Source: Poecilobothrus nobilitatus (Eukaryota; Arthropoda; Insecta; Diptera; Dolichopodidae). Taken from it: a stretch of DNA of 64,000 bases. Below, one piece after another: positions 24,271 through 35,500 of the stretch. The position numbers and the translations under genes were made by a program. The stretch is taken from the NCBI GenBank assembly GCA_947095535.1, contig OX352773.1:270188515-270252514 (forward strand), written 5' to 3'. The notes under the pieces are model-generated. The model did no database searches and was not told where the DNA came from. It was given only the letters and a program-made list of their open reading frames with translations. The stretch's first letter is position 1; every line of letters begins with the position of its first letter.

Positions 24271-24945
24271 TTATTTTTGGTCTCCATCTATTTTCTTTAC
24301 AAGTCTTATTTATTTAATAATTAAAATAAAGCGATTAAAAAATGTATTAAGCAATAGAAACATTTTGGAATACTGTTATTTGCGACTTTTATTTAAATTT
24401 TTGAACCCTAATAGCTCTTAACTAGAGAGGTGCAAAAAAAATTTTCTAAGGTAACTTATGCTAATTCTGAAAGATCTTCTTTTCCTAAAATTTTAATGTT
24501 CTAATTAAAAGCGTGCCGCAGGGTTATGAAACAATTAAAATCTTGAAGAATTTTGCCTTCATCATGTAACGATAAATGTAAATACCAAATTGTAAAAAAT
24601 TTTATTATTTAAATTTTGCTTTAAAAAGGTAAAAAAATGGTATGTCTTTGAGTTTTCTTAGATTTAAAAAATATAGAGAAGAAATTTAGATATACACTTT
24701 TGAAAACAGGGCTTTTTCAATCTTTGAAGGGCTGTTGTTTCGTAGCATAAAAAAAGTTTTTGTTCTACAACATTAATATATTTTAAGAAACCTATGCATG
24801 ATTAAAACTGCATTGCTCTATTTCAAATGGTGTAGAAGTTTTCTAACCATACGGACGAACAGAGTGAAACTAATAGGGAAATTTTTCAAAATTATTAATA
24901 AATAAATAAGACATGTAAAAAAAAAAGATGGAGACCAAAAATAAT
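24271..24945 (-). mobile_element. 675-bp TIR element carrying F3 sequence
   Basis: Terminal inverted repeats of about 53-55 bp: the left (24271-24323) begins ttatttttggtctccatct and the right (24891-24945) is its inverted copy, both continuing with an '...gt[ac]..cttatttattta' stretch. Between them lies F3 sequence in minus orientation: 'tttcactctgttcgtccgta', 'aaaacttctacacc', 'gttgtagaacaa', 'aagcgtgccgcagggttatg' and 'gagctattagggttcaaaa', read on that strand. The arms differ by a few bases and one A-run length. A target duplication is not clear. This is the only F3 copy here with obvious TIRs. The arms may be the true ends of the family, or F3 may have been captured by another element. 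Confidence 0.75.
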
Positions 24946-25575
24946 TTCTTCATAATTTCTTTGATTATATTCTTTTTAAATTAGTCAAAGAATTCCATAA
25001 TACTTAAAAAGTTTTTAATACTAAAACAAAATTTAGTTAAACGACCTTTAAAATCGTTTTTTTTGCTTCTCTAATTTAAAATTTTAAGTCTCTTTTTCAA
25101 ACATTAATTTCTTCCCTAATTCAAAATGTATTTAACTTTTTGCTTTAAATAGCGATTAATCACAATACAAGTTACATTTAAAAAAAAAAAACTTTTCATC
25201 TTCTTTTATTTTTAAGAGAACAAAATGAAACACACCTGATGTAATTAATTTGATAAATTGTTTTTATTTCACATTGAAAAGAAATTTTAAATTAATTACA
25301 AGTGAAATAATAAAGTTTGTTGTTGATTGCATTTAGAGATTTGCCCTAATTTAAATATACTTTAATACTAAAAGTGTATAACAGTGATTTAAAGTATCAA
25401 ATTACTTTACATTTTGATTACTTAAAAATTAGATTTTTCTTAAATTACTCTCAGAACTCAGAAATATTTTTTAAATTAACAAAAAGTGTCGTCATTTGTT
25501 TTACATAATAATATGTTTTATTAGCGCAATATTCAGGTGGGTGTAACAGTTATTATAGAATTAAAAAACTTATAT
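24946..25575. other. AT-rich spacer
   Basis: Nothing recognised. Confidence 0.4.
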
Positions 25576-25800
25576 TGTGGAACTTTTGTTCATTTTGGGG
25601 CATTTATGATGATTAATACAAGCCTTGGTTGGATCTACGTGGATTAAAATGACTGTGTTCAGCCGCCTAATCATTTGCGTTATAACTCAAAAAATTATGG
25701 AGCATTCTAAAATTTTTACCATGTAATTTTTATAAATTCCATTTTTTCTATTGAAATTCAACAAGTTCCATTAGTTGAGGTTTAATTATTGAATCAATCA
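25576..25800 (+). mobile_element. Old degenerate DINE-like fragment (5' part)
   Basis: The order 'ggatctacgtggattaaaat', 'cagccgcctaatc', 'gcgttataactcaaaaaatt', 'atggagcattctaaaat' parallels the F1 5' region ('gatcggctcagaatcg', 'gagtcgattaagcc', 'gcacgataactcaaaaaa', 'aaaggagctagg'). A similar decayed copy lies in the opposite direction at 27.27 kb. Element ends are not preserved. Confidence 0.5.
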
Positions 25801-27265
25801 GCAAAGGTAACTCTTACATATATAAATTACAGTAATAAAGTCTGCTCTGAAATACATAATAAGCATCTTAAATATATTATAATAATCTGTTATTTTAATT
25901 TACTTTACGGATGTCTTTAAGATGTAAAACTGATCTATCTTTAATATTTTTTTTTTTTTTTTTTTGAAACGTGGATAATGTTTTTTAAAATAACCTTGAA
26001 AACACATTAACCTATAAAATAAAATTTTGAAAATTAAAATATTATTTACGTTGCGTTACGTTAATTCATTTTCATTTTCTTTTTAAACTTAGCTAGAAAA
26101 AAAAAATTTACTGATTAATTAACTCTGAGGCATTTTAATTTTTAAGAACTGAAATATAAAAAAACAAACAAAATTAACAAAAATAAATGTCTTAATAAAT
26201 AATTTTTTTTTTTGTCTTTCGAATTTTAAAATGTCGAAATCTCAAATTTTGTTTATTCGAGTCCATTAAAATATTCTCATTTACATTTTAAACAAGGTAA
26301 TAATATTTAATTGGAGAAAAAAATAATAAAATTTGCTAATTATCACCACTACAAAATAAATTCAAGTGTAAATAAATTCACTTGATACAGCAAAAAATTA
26401 AAAAACAAAACGCTTCGAAATATTAAATAAGTGAAAGAAAAATTTTAATTTTTTGCTTGAACTTTTTCTTCCGTAATTATGAGCAGTTTTTATTTATATA
26501 TTTATAGTTTTTTTTTTTTTTTTTTTAATTTTAATTACTTCCACAAACAGTGCTCTGTAAAATGTTGATTCTCTGTCAACTCTTCCCACCTCTTCCTCAA
26601 TATTTCGTGGAATTTTTATAAGCCAAACAATAACAAAATTAAAAATATTACGAATTTCATGAAAATTTGATTTATATTCGTATAAAATTGTTTTTTTTTT
26701 TATTGCCGCACGTACATATTAAAACATTTAAAAATTTGTTTTGTAATTAAATGATGCCATTTTACATTTTAAAGGGGTAAAAAATGCTAAACGTGTTTTT
26801 TCTATTTTTCAAAGTGTGAGGGTTTGTTTTTCAACCCTGTATTATCGTTTTAAATATGCAGAAACGTAATTTGGAATAATTGGAAATGTTGAATTAAAAA
26901 TTTTTAATTTTGACAAATAGAAGAAGAAGAATAGAAATTTCACATTGTTTCTTTTTTTTTCCGATATTCGGCATGCAACTTCATGTAAAATGAGAAAGAC
27001 TATACAGTACAGTATAGTATATAGAAATATAGTACAGTATAGTATAAGTATATATAAAATTGACGACTTAATGACTGACTTATAGTACTGAGATATTGGA
27101 ACATAAATTTCGCAGCTATTCAAGTATGTTGCGGTACTCTAAACGAATTCTACAATTAATGTCGTTGGCATAAAATTTCTTTTGAGAAAGTTTAATTGTA
27201 GAAATCAAACATAATTAAATGTTGAATTATGCTCATATAAAAACAAAGTTGTATATAGCATCTAC
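25801..27265. other. AT-rich DNA with a small TA/CAGTA microsatellite
   Basis: Around 27000-27060 the motif agtacagtatagtat is repeated among TA-rich sequence. A 93-codon minus-strand frame (26842-27123) covers it and looks like chance. No other feature is visible. Confidence 0.45.
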
Positions 27266-27492
27266 TCGAACCCATTGGTTGAATTTATTGAATTTCAATA
27301 GACAAACTTGAATTTATAAAAATTTTTGAGTTATCATGCAAACGATCGAAAGGCTGAACGCATTCATCTTAATCGATTCATAATTCAATTCTGAACAATA
27401 ATATATAGATTTTACTTCGTCTCCTTTACGTTTTGTCACGAACGTAATGGTAAATTTAGTATAATATATTTTGAACTATATTTTATACAGGT
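27266..27492 (-). mobile_element. Old degenerate DINE-like fragment, F1-type 5' end
   Basis: On the plus strand it reads 'tgagttatcatgcaaacgat', 'cttaatcgattcataattc' and 'gtcacgaacgtaatggtaaa', followed by 'ttttgaactatattttatac'. This is the inverted F1 5' end ('gtgtcacaaacgtaatgg', 'caaatttattataccc', 'ttgaacatagttcatacggg'). It shares 'gttgaatttcaatag..' and 'aatttataaaaat' with the inverted relic at 25.6 kb. Highly diverged. Confidence 0.6.
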
Positions 27493-27984
27493 TTAAAAAA
27501 GTAGATTCGGTCAAGAGTTATATTCATCATCATAATTCATAAATGCGTCAAAATAAAAAAAAGTTCCACAATATACTTATAATACGTTCAAAGAATCGTT
27601 TCAATATAAATAATATAATTATTCCTACTTCACATATTTCCATCTACTGAAGTACATTTGATCCAGAAAAAATACAGGAACAAAAGAAATGTTGAATTCT
27701 AAACTCTATTAATTTCATGATTATCTACCTTTGGTATATAATAGTATCCTTTTTGCACTTACAGCTCTTCGAGTTTCTAAATTAAAAAATAGGCAGTTTT
27801 TTAGTTCTTAACACAGAAAATGAAAGATAAAATAAAAAGCAGATCAAAGAATTTAATACTTAATGATAGTTGATACAATATAAAAAGAAAAATTAAATTT
27901 TTGTAGGCATCTATAGATTACATAGATTGAGTGTAAGTGCTTTTTTGGAGGAATCACCGATTTTTTTGGAAAATCATACGTGCA

Positions 27985-28880
27985 AAAATATGGTAATTAT
28001 ATAGGTAACTTCAATATTAATATTCTTTCTGATATTAGTATTGGCACAGGTAATTTTCTCTCTATTTTATCTTCTTCTGGGTTTAAATCTTTGCTTTCTC
28101 AGCCTACTCGTGAAACAGCTAATACAACTACTTGATACAAGCTAATACAAGTATTGATCACATCTTTTTAAGACATAGTATAGAAGCAATAGTGCAACGT
28201 ATAAAACAATAGTGCAACGCAGTATTTGATCTTAATATAACCGATTATTTTCTTACTACAATTCAATTTAGTTTTAATACTTACAAAAAGATAAATAATT
28301 ATAATACAGTTGAAATACATAATATCAATTTTGATATTTTAAAGCAAATTTTAACTGCTGAAACCTGGGAGGATGTATATAATGCACAAAATCCATCTAT
28401 TGCATTTAATATTTTTCTTGAAAGATTTCAAAATCATATATCGAATTGCGAAGTAAAAACTTCTAGTAAATATGATAAATTAAGAAAATTGAAATCTTGG
28501 ATGAGTCGATCAATATTAAAGAAAATTACTCTAAAAAATAAGATAGGTAAATGTATTAAAAAAATTTATCGTAAAGTTATCATTAAAACGTCAAATTTCT
28601 AAACTAAGAGATAGGTATTATAGGTATTATAATATTCCGGTAATTCTAAGAGGGAGTGGTTAGGGAATGAAATTTTGAATAAAAATAAAAAAAATTTCAG
28701 ACATAGTAATAAAATCAAATGAAAATAGTTATGAGTCTGACCCTGCAAAAGTTGCTAATTAATTTAATGATTTTTTTGTTCAATTACAAATGGACTATTC
28801 GATTTTTCTGTGTACAATCTACCGTCATGTCGTTGTGAAAAAAATAACAAGATATAGATCCAGTCATTACTGAAAGCTTT
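27985..28880 (+). pseudogene. Non-LTR retrotransposon, endonuclease and linker part (5' half)
   Basis: Near 28004 the frame 'GNFNINIL' followed by 'FLSILSSSGFKSLLSQPTR' and 'ANTSIDHIFLRH' (28141-28176) fits the GDFNIN ... F..L...PTR ... IDHIF pattern of AP-like endonucleases in LINE ORF2. Further on, 'WEDVYNAQNPS', 'LKSWMSRSILKKITLKNK' (near 28490) and 'ESDPAKVAN' correspond to the linker before the polymerase, where related elements have W-P/S-W-[IM]-[TS]. Stops and frameshifts break it. It is cut by the F2 element at 28881 and continues at 29948. It is probably a jockey-superfamily or CR1-like element; the clade is not certain. Confidence 0.75.
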
Positions 28881-29947
28881 TTATACCCGTACGATATATA
28901 CCCGTTGTGGCATACGGTGTCTTAATTTACTGTTATGCAAAACTCAAATTTTGCAAAATCCTTTAACCCTTCTATCTTCTAAACGATTTAAGTTGGAAAC
29001 TTTGACACAAGTTAGATCTTTGAAAATAAGTATGAGTCATTTCAGAAATTTTTTTTGTATCACCCTCCGTTTAGCAGATGTAAGGGGTCAAAAAATGAAA
29101 ATTTCCTATTTTTAAACAGCTGTTAAAATTTTTTTGAAGTAATACACAAAAATTAAAGCTTCAACATTATACTCTTATTTCTGTTAACAACTTTTTTTAA
29201 TAATATAGGGTTACTTTATAATTGACGAAAGTGTTACTTGATTTTTTCAAATTTTCTAACAAATTTCTTCAACAAATTTTTTGCATTTGTTTTACTCGAT
29301 AATTTGAAATTGTTGAGGATATAATGCGTAGTACAAAAAAATGTAAATAAATAAACAACATAACGGTTGCTTGAAGAATTTTTATTTATATGATATTGAT
29401 ATATATACATACTTATATAATATCATGTTTATATTTACATATCGTATATTTCATTAGTGAATGAATGATAAGATGTATGTATAGATGTATATTATATAGC
29501 GCCGTATTTACATACATATATGTATTTTATTGTACTTATAAGAAATTATTCTGTCAATGGAATATTTAAATATAATATAATATAATATTTAAAATTATAT
29601 TTACTATTTTGTACTAAGTAAATTTAATATACATTTACCGCTTAGTATTAAATGGTACTATAGAATATTTGAAAAAGTTTTGGATTGATAATCGTTATGT
29701 AGAAGGTTAGAATCTGCTTTTGAAGAATGTACATATAAACATATAGTTAAAATTTTTTTGAAGTTTAGAAGTAGTGAAGTTTTTTTTGAAGTAATACATA
29801 GTTCTAGAAATTATAAAATTCACCCAAATTATTTTAAAATACTAAAATATTAAAAAAATAATATTGTAAGCAGAGTGACGGCTGTGAACATACTAACGAT
29901 TCGTACGGGTATCTAAGAGTTGACAACGGCAACTGTATTCTTCCTCG
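28881..29947 (+). mobile_element. DINE-like element, subfamily F2, copy inserted in the LINE
   Basis: Begins 'ttatacccgtacgatatata' and ends 'cgtacgggtatctaagag', a short hairpin (agttg/caact) and 'cttcctcg', followed by T's. The inside matches the minus-strand copy at 60.50-62.08 kb: 'ggcatacggtgtcttaattt', 'accgttatg'-like, 'tatcaccctccgtttag', 'aaagcttcaacattatac', 'agcaaccgttatg'-like and 'gcgccgtatttacatac'. Compared with that copy it lacks most of the 5' portion with the GTCC run, a deletion just after the first 20 bases. It separates LINE sequence ending at 28880 from LINE sequence resuming after 29947, so it is younger than the LINE. The T-rich junctions agree with Helentron-type insertion between T and T. 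Confidence 0.85.
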
Positions 29948-31060
29948 TTTTCGTTCCGTTTAATTCTTCTGAAATACATAAAATGATCTCTATAAAGACG
30001 TCTGTCTCTACTTCATTTGATAGAATATCAAGCAAAATTATAAAAAATGTTTCTTGAGAAAATTATAAATTTAGTACTCTCACAAGTTTCTGTATTGGAA
30101 TCAATTTTTTTTTTAATTTTTGTTAACTCTCTATTTAAACAATCTTTTTGTGGTAAAATTACTGCTTTTGCGGTAATACTGCATTATTCTACTCTAACAA
30201 GAATTATTTTAATACATTTGTTGAGTTCAATATAGATCTAGAAATTATTTGCAGCTGATTTAAAGAGCATTAACTTGTAATAAGTAATAAAACAAAATTT
30301 ATGTTAATCAACCTCACATCTCACAGGAGTTTTGCGTGCTGAAATAATTCTTTAGCATCACTCACCCAGTTGCTCAAGATTTTGTTTAAGTGCGCCAACG
30401 TATTTACAAATCAACCGACACTTTTCGGAATAACTTAAAGTGTACAAATGATTGTTTTCAAATTGAGAGGGTAGAAAATTTTAAGTATCTAGGAACTTTA
30501 TTAGAAGTTAAACTAAATTGGAATGAGCATATCACCCAACTGAAACTCCACTCAAATAAAGTGGTCAGAGAAATATTTCATTTGAGTTTGTATTGTTCTG
30601 AAGAGATTTTATTTTTAGTGTATAATAGTTTATTTAAGTCAAAACTGTAATATGGCTTAAGCTGTTGGAGTGGTTCATACTATTGCAAATTATATAACCA
30701 TTAGTTATTGAAAAATTAACAGAAGAACACCTAGTTTTAATTTGCTTAAAAATCTCGGTATTCTCCCGCTACCTCATTTATATTTTTCTAAAGTACTTAA
30801 GATTTTCTTTCTAAAATCATGTTATTCAAATGCAAAAATGCACGTTTATTTACATATTTATACCAGAAATATTGTAATTGTTCCGAAAATCAATAAAACA
30901 CATTTTACTCGCTTCTAAAATATTACGCACCTCGTCTTTTTAATAATTTATCAGGAAACAACAGAGCTGAAAAATCAAAAACTGCCTTTTGGAAACAAAT
31001 CAAAATTTGGTTTTTGTCATACAATCATTGCGATATTGAAACAATTTTACTCCCTGTAAT
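29948..31060 (+). pseudogene. Non-LTR retrotransposon, reverse transcriptase part (3' half)
   Basis: Continuation of the LINE. 'SFDRISSKIIKN' (near 30015) fits the polymerase motif with G-x-D-x-I-x-x-K. Near 30163 'FCGNTALFYSNKNY' corresponds to the catalytic F/YADDTAL box, here with both aspartates lost. An 86-codon frame (30390-30650) contains 'VENFKYLGTLLEVKLNWNEH', the thumb-region FKYLG...L.W..H pattern, and runs on past its stop into 'YGLSCWSG'. The end of the protein is recognisable near 30930-31055 ('YYAPRLFNNL', 'KSKTAFWKQIKIW'). Many stops and shifts: dead. The frame at 30047-30235 is the same region read out of frame. The 3' end abuts the F1 element at 31066. Confidence 0.8.
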
Positions 31061-31065
31061 ATAAT

Positions 31066-31835
31066 TATACCCGTATGAACTATGTTCAAGGGTATAATAA
31101 ATTTGCCATTACGTTTGTGACACCTTCAAGGAGCCGAGCTAGATATAGTGTCAAAGGTATGGATCGGCTCAGAATCGAATTCTGAGTCGATTAAGCCATG
31201 TACGTCGGTCCGTCCGTCCGTCCGCACGATAACTCAAAAAATAAAGGAGCTAGGAGACACAAATTTTTTTTACGTCACTTTTGCAAAATTGTTAGTTTTG
31301 CTATTTCAATCCAACACTTTCGGTCGGCGGGTTCGAGTAGCTGCCATACAACTTCCTTCTCTATATAGAAATAACCCAGTGTCTATTCAATCTAAGTATC
31401 TGAAATTTTGCGAATGATAATCCAGTTTTATGACAATAACTTCTGTAAAATTTGGTTGTGATGATATGACAGGTTAGGGTAGTTGCCATACAACTTCTCT
31501 TTTTAAATGAAAATAACTCAGTGTCTATTGAATCTAGCTATCTGCAATTTAGTGAAAAAGTGTCGAATTGTATGCCAAAAACTTTTGTAAAATTTGATTG
31601 GTGTAATGCAGCCGATTTAGGCTTCTTGAATTTCTTGGAACTTAATGAAGCTAAGCGCAATACATTCGGGTAGCTGTCATACAACTCCACAATTTACATA
31701 AATATATCTCTGTAGTTCGGTACTAAAACATCTGAATGTTTTTAACAGATGATCAAGTTTTATAGAAATAGGATATATTACGTTCATACGGGTATGCCAG
31801 AGTTGACAAAGTCTTCTCTACTGCACTCTTCCTCG
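31066..31835 (+). mobile_element. DINE-like element, subfamily F1, copy B (770 bp)
   Basis: Well-preserved ends: it starts 'ttatacccgtatgaactatg' and ends 'acgttcatacgggtat', an imperfect hairpin and 'cttcctcg'. The subterminal 14-mer atacccgtatgaac is inverted near the 3' end. Internal landmarks are 'ggatcggctcagaatcg', GTCC repeats (31204-31223), 'ataactcaaaaaataaagg' and one F1 inner unit. An 89-codon frame (31148-31417) is repeat-derived and recurs in the 52-kb copy. It lies directly after the LINE 3' end. Confidence 0.9.
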
Positions 31836-34539
31836 TTTTTTATAATTTTTTCTTTTTATATTATTTTTTTTTTATGTTAAATCTTTAATGTTTTTTTTTT
31901 GCGAGTTTTTCAATTTATTTTTCTTTTTTAAATTAATTACATTTTTTAATTTTTAATCAATTGATCCCCATTAATTTATTTAAGTTATTAAATTTTAATT
32001 TGTTTTTAAGAAAAAGACATTCGACACAGGTTCTTTGGACACCTGAATGTTTCTATCTACTATTTGACAGAGATTATATTATGAAAAAATATAATGGAAT
32101 ATAAATTAACGTAATTTTAATCTAATTGTACATTATAATATAACTGAAATAAACAAATAAATAAAAATTTCCTGTATCATTCCAATTGAATCAGTCTTAT
32201 TAATAAATTTAATAGAAGATTGACTTACGAATGTCGGAAATCAGTAACTATAATATTGAAAATGACTTAAAAATTACTCATTAAAAAAATACTCATTTTT
32301 TTCCTCAATGAGATTTTGTTTGTATAACCTTTTCTTGCTTAATTGCAGTCAGTTGGGGGCAATAATTAAACCAATAAATATTATAATAATTTATATTTTT
32401 GCCTTTTAAATGTAGTATTGGCACATTTCTTCAAATTCATCTTTTCTTCTGATAAATAAACTGACTCCTCAATGACTAAAAGGAAAGGGCAGTATAAGTC
32501 GAATATAAAAGATCCAAACATCAAGGTTACTTACAAAATATGTATTGAGAGGCCAATGACACAGACTTTTCTTAGAATACTTTATAATATATTTCATAAT
32601 AAATCAATTCAACCCAAATTTTTGTTGTATAATTACTGCACATAAAAGATTGAAAATACTGAAGTGAAAAAAACAAAAAATATTAAATTTGTTTTGAAAT
32701 AATCGTCTCTTCATGTAATCATTATTTCATTTTTTTTTTTCGTTTCAAAAATAGATAAGGAATTTCTTTTTTTACCAAGTCTTCTTCGTCTAAATTACTT
32801 ATTTTAATTATAAGGGAAGTTTTATTGTTAAATTAAAGAATTAAAAAAAGATACAGACAAAAACAATCCTTATAATAAAAAAAATGAAACAAATAACGAA
32901 AAAAAAAACTTTTTCTTACAAACTTTTCTTGTTATTTTTTTCTTTCCTTGAAAATTTTTTCTCTAGAAGGCATCCTTAGAGGAAAACTTTTCATTTTTCT
33001 CATTTATTTCTTTCGTAGTTCCTTTCGTTTTAATAAAAGAGACATCAGAAATGAAATAGAAAACATTTTTTGAACTTGTAAAAAAAAGATAACAAATAAA
33101 AAACAGAAACAACAACATAAATGTTTTTTTATAACAATAACTGACATAAAACAAGTAACAATTCACCGGTTAGTAAACATCATAGTAATAATAACTGTCA
33201 TTTTTTATAATCTATGAAATCTCAAAAGATTTTCTTCTTTAAATCTTTCATTTACTTGTAACTTTTGTTGTAAAAAGCACAAAAAAAAAATTATTTCATT
33301 ATTTTGAGATTAAGAAAAAACAGGATAAAGAAAGAAAGAGAAAATAAAAGTTTTTTTGAACAAAAATAATTTCCTACGAAAGCAAAAATTATTAAATCCA
33401 TTATTTGAGTTTTTATTATTAAATGAAATAGAACAAAAGGAAGACCCTTAGCTTTGATTTTTCATAATAATTTCAACACCATGTCTTTTCAAATACTTTG
33501 CAGGACATCAAAAGAAATTTTATTTTAAAAATTTTTTGTATTCTTAATTTTAAAATTTCAATTAAAACCTAAAATTTAGTATTATTTCACGCTTAAACAG
33601 ATTAAGTACTGATTTTTTTAGTAAGAGCTAATTGAAATAATTAAAATTTTCAGTTGTAAACTATTCAGTTTGTAAAATTTTTATTAATCTTTCTTTTCTT
33701 AAGAATTATTCTAAATATATATTCTAGTGTAGATTCGCGACACTTAGTACATACATCACATAATACATAGTTTTATTATTACTGAAGTTTAAGTTGATGA
33801 AAATTTTTATTTATGGCATTTAGAGCTCTTCCATCGTATAATATATGCAATTTATGAATGGCACATTAATATAAGACTTATCAAACACAATACGGTTAAC
33901 ATGAATCTATTCGGGATGATGATCTTGTTTTATACCAAATTGTAATTTTCCAACCATGTCAAATTATTTCTAACTTATCTCCAAAGCACGCTCAAAAAGG
34001 AGGTAAGGTCATATAAGTAAATAATTATGTCAGCATTACGGACGAAAACGTGATGATTTCCATAGTATAAATGAAGGTATTTCTAAGAACATTTTGAAAC
34101 ACTCTGATTAGAGATATAATAAGTTTTTTTATGATTGGCTATTATTATTTGAAATAGGTAAAAATGTTTCCATCAAACCGAATATTACAACTATTATTAT
34201 TGTTGGACATTATCATCTTACATCTTTGTAGAAAGAATTAAAATTTTTGAGGCATTTTTTTTAGGGTGTTTTAATTTATAAAAAGAATAAAATGATCAAA
34301 GGAAAATTAAAAGTGCTCTATTTGTCTAATATAATGTTAACACATTTTTTTATTTTCTTATTAAATTACAAAAGAAAAATTTAATATTATTACAAATTAG
34401 TTGTAAAGTGAATTTATTAATTCAACACTTAATCTATAGCACTCAAATTTTAGTTATATTTCCTCTTACTTTTTATTCTTAAAAAAATTTTTTTTCTGAA
34501 TTTAAATTACAAAAATTGTTTCTTTAAATTAAGAGCTTT
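31836..34539. other. AT-rich DNA, no gene recognised
   Basis: Poly-A and poly-T rich. Around 33740-34100 the base composition is a little more balanced and one stretch ('aaggaggtaaggtcatataa') loosely resembles 56.2 kb ('aaaggaggtaacagtg', 'gtcatataagtaa'), perhaps a shared old repeat. A 67-codon minus frame at 32963-33166 has no domain. Confidence 0.4.
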
Positions 34540-35500
34540 ATGAAGCTTTTAATAGGATAAAGTCCAATATATTCAGAGACAATTTGTATTATTTTCGGAT
34601 TTCTATAGTGTTTTTTGACCATTCCCGTTGACTATCGCACAAAACAGCACACAAACTGTACAAAACACAGCAATTCACTTAATAAATAATCGCTCTATGT
34701 CACCTCAACGCTCTCTTCACTGATTCTCCGAAGTTTATCAAGTCCATTTTTTAGCGACATATAGTTGGAGAAGGTTCTTGTACCGACGAAATAAAAAGTC
34801 TGATGGCTCCACTCACAGTTTTACAAAGACAAGTACGAAGAGATTTTTCATCCCATTTATTCTCTAAAATGGGGAATTATTACATTTTCAATGTACAAAA
34901 GTTTAAGGAAAACGTCAACATTTTCATTCACCATATTGCTCTAAGTATTAAACTAATGTGTACTCTATAACAGAATCTTCCCCATACCCAAATAGTATAA
35001 TAGTACTAAAGCCTGGTTAACCTAAAGATTGTTCTATTAGGAAGATGGTGTTTAATGGATTACAGTCCCACAAATTAATAGAGATTTCGTTTGATTAATA
35101 TCGATGATTGCCAACTACCCTATTAAAAAAATTAGAAAGCATCTTCATAAATACTACTATGAATATCATCATTAAGTTTAAAAATTTTCCTTTAATAAAG
35201 AACAATGTACAATACTTTTAAAATTTGCCAATTAGACAAATTTTTAATATTCCTTATATAGCAACTCGATCTGCACTTCAACAAGTAATTACTGAGTTGA
35301 TACGTATTTGAAAGTTTTGTGATTTGGGTATATTGGACATTTTCAGAAAAATATCGACAAAATGTTGCACTAATCTTTGAATACAACAATAGCTTAATAC
35401 TAAATGCAAAATATTGAAAACTATAAACCAAATATATCAGTCAGGCATATTAGCAGGCAACAAGATATTATGAAGAAATTGATTGTCCATAACAAGTTTA
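34540..35500 (+). other. Possible heavily decayed LINE sequence
   Basis: Weak hints only. 'KPG' next to 'PKD' can be read near 35012-35025 across a stop, and 'YIATRSALQQVITELI' near 35258-35303 resembles the polymerase stretch GFR..HST.QQ....... in jockey-like elements. No continuous frame supports it. The stretch at 34600-34860 is GC-richer than its neighbours and unexplained. Treat as uncertain. Confidence 0.2.

Noticed and set aside
34600..34860. Possible transposase or gene exon in a GC-richer patch
   Set aside because: No frame gave a recognisable motif on either strand.
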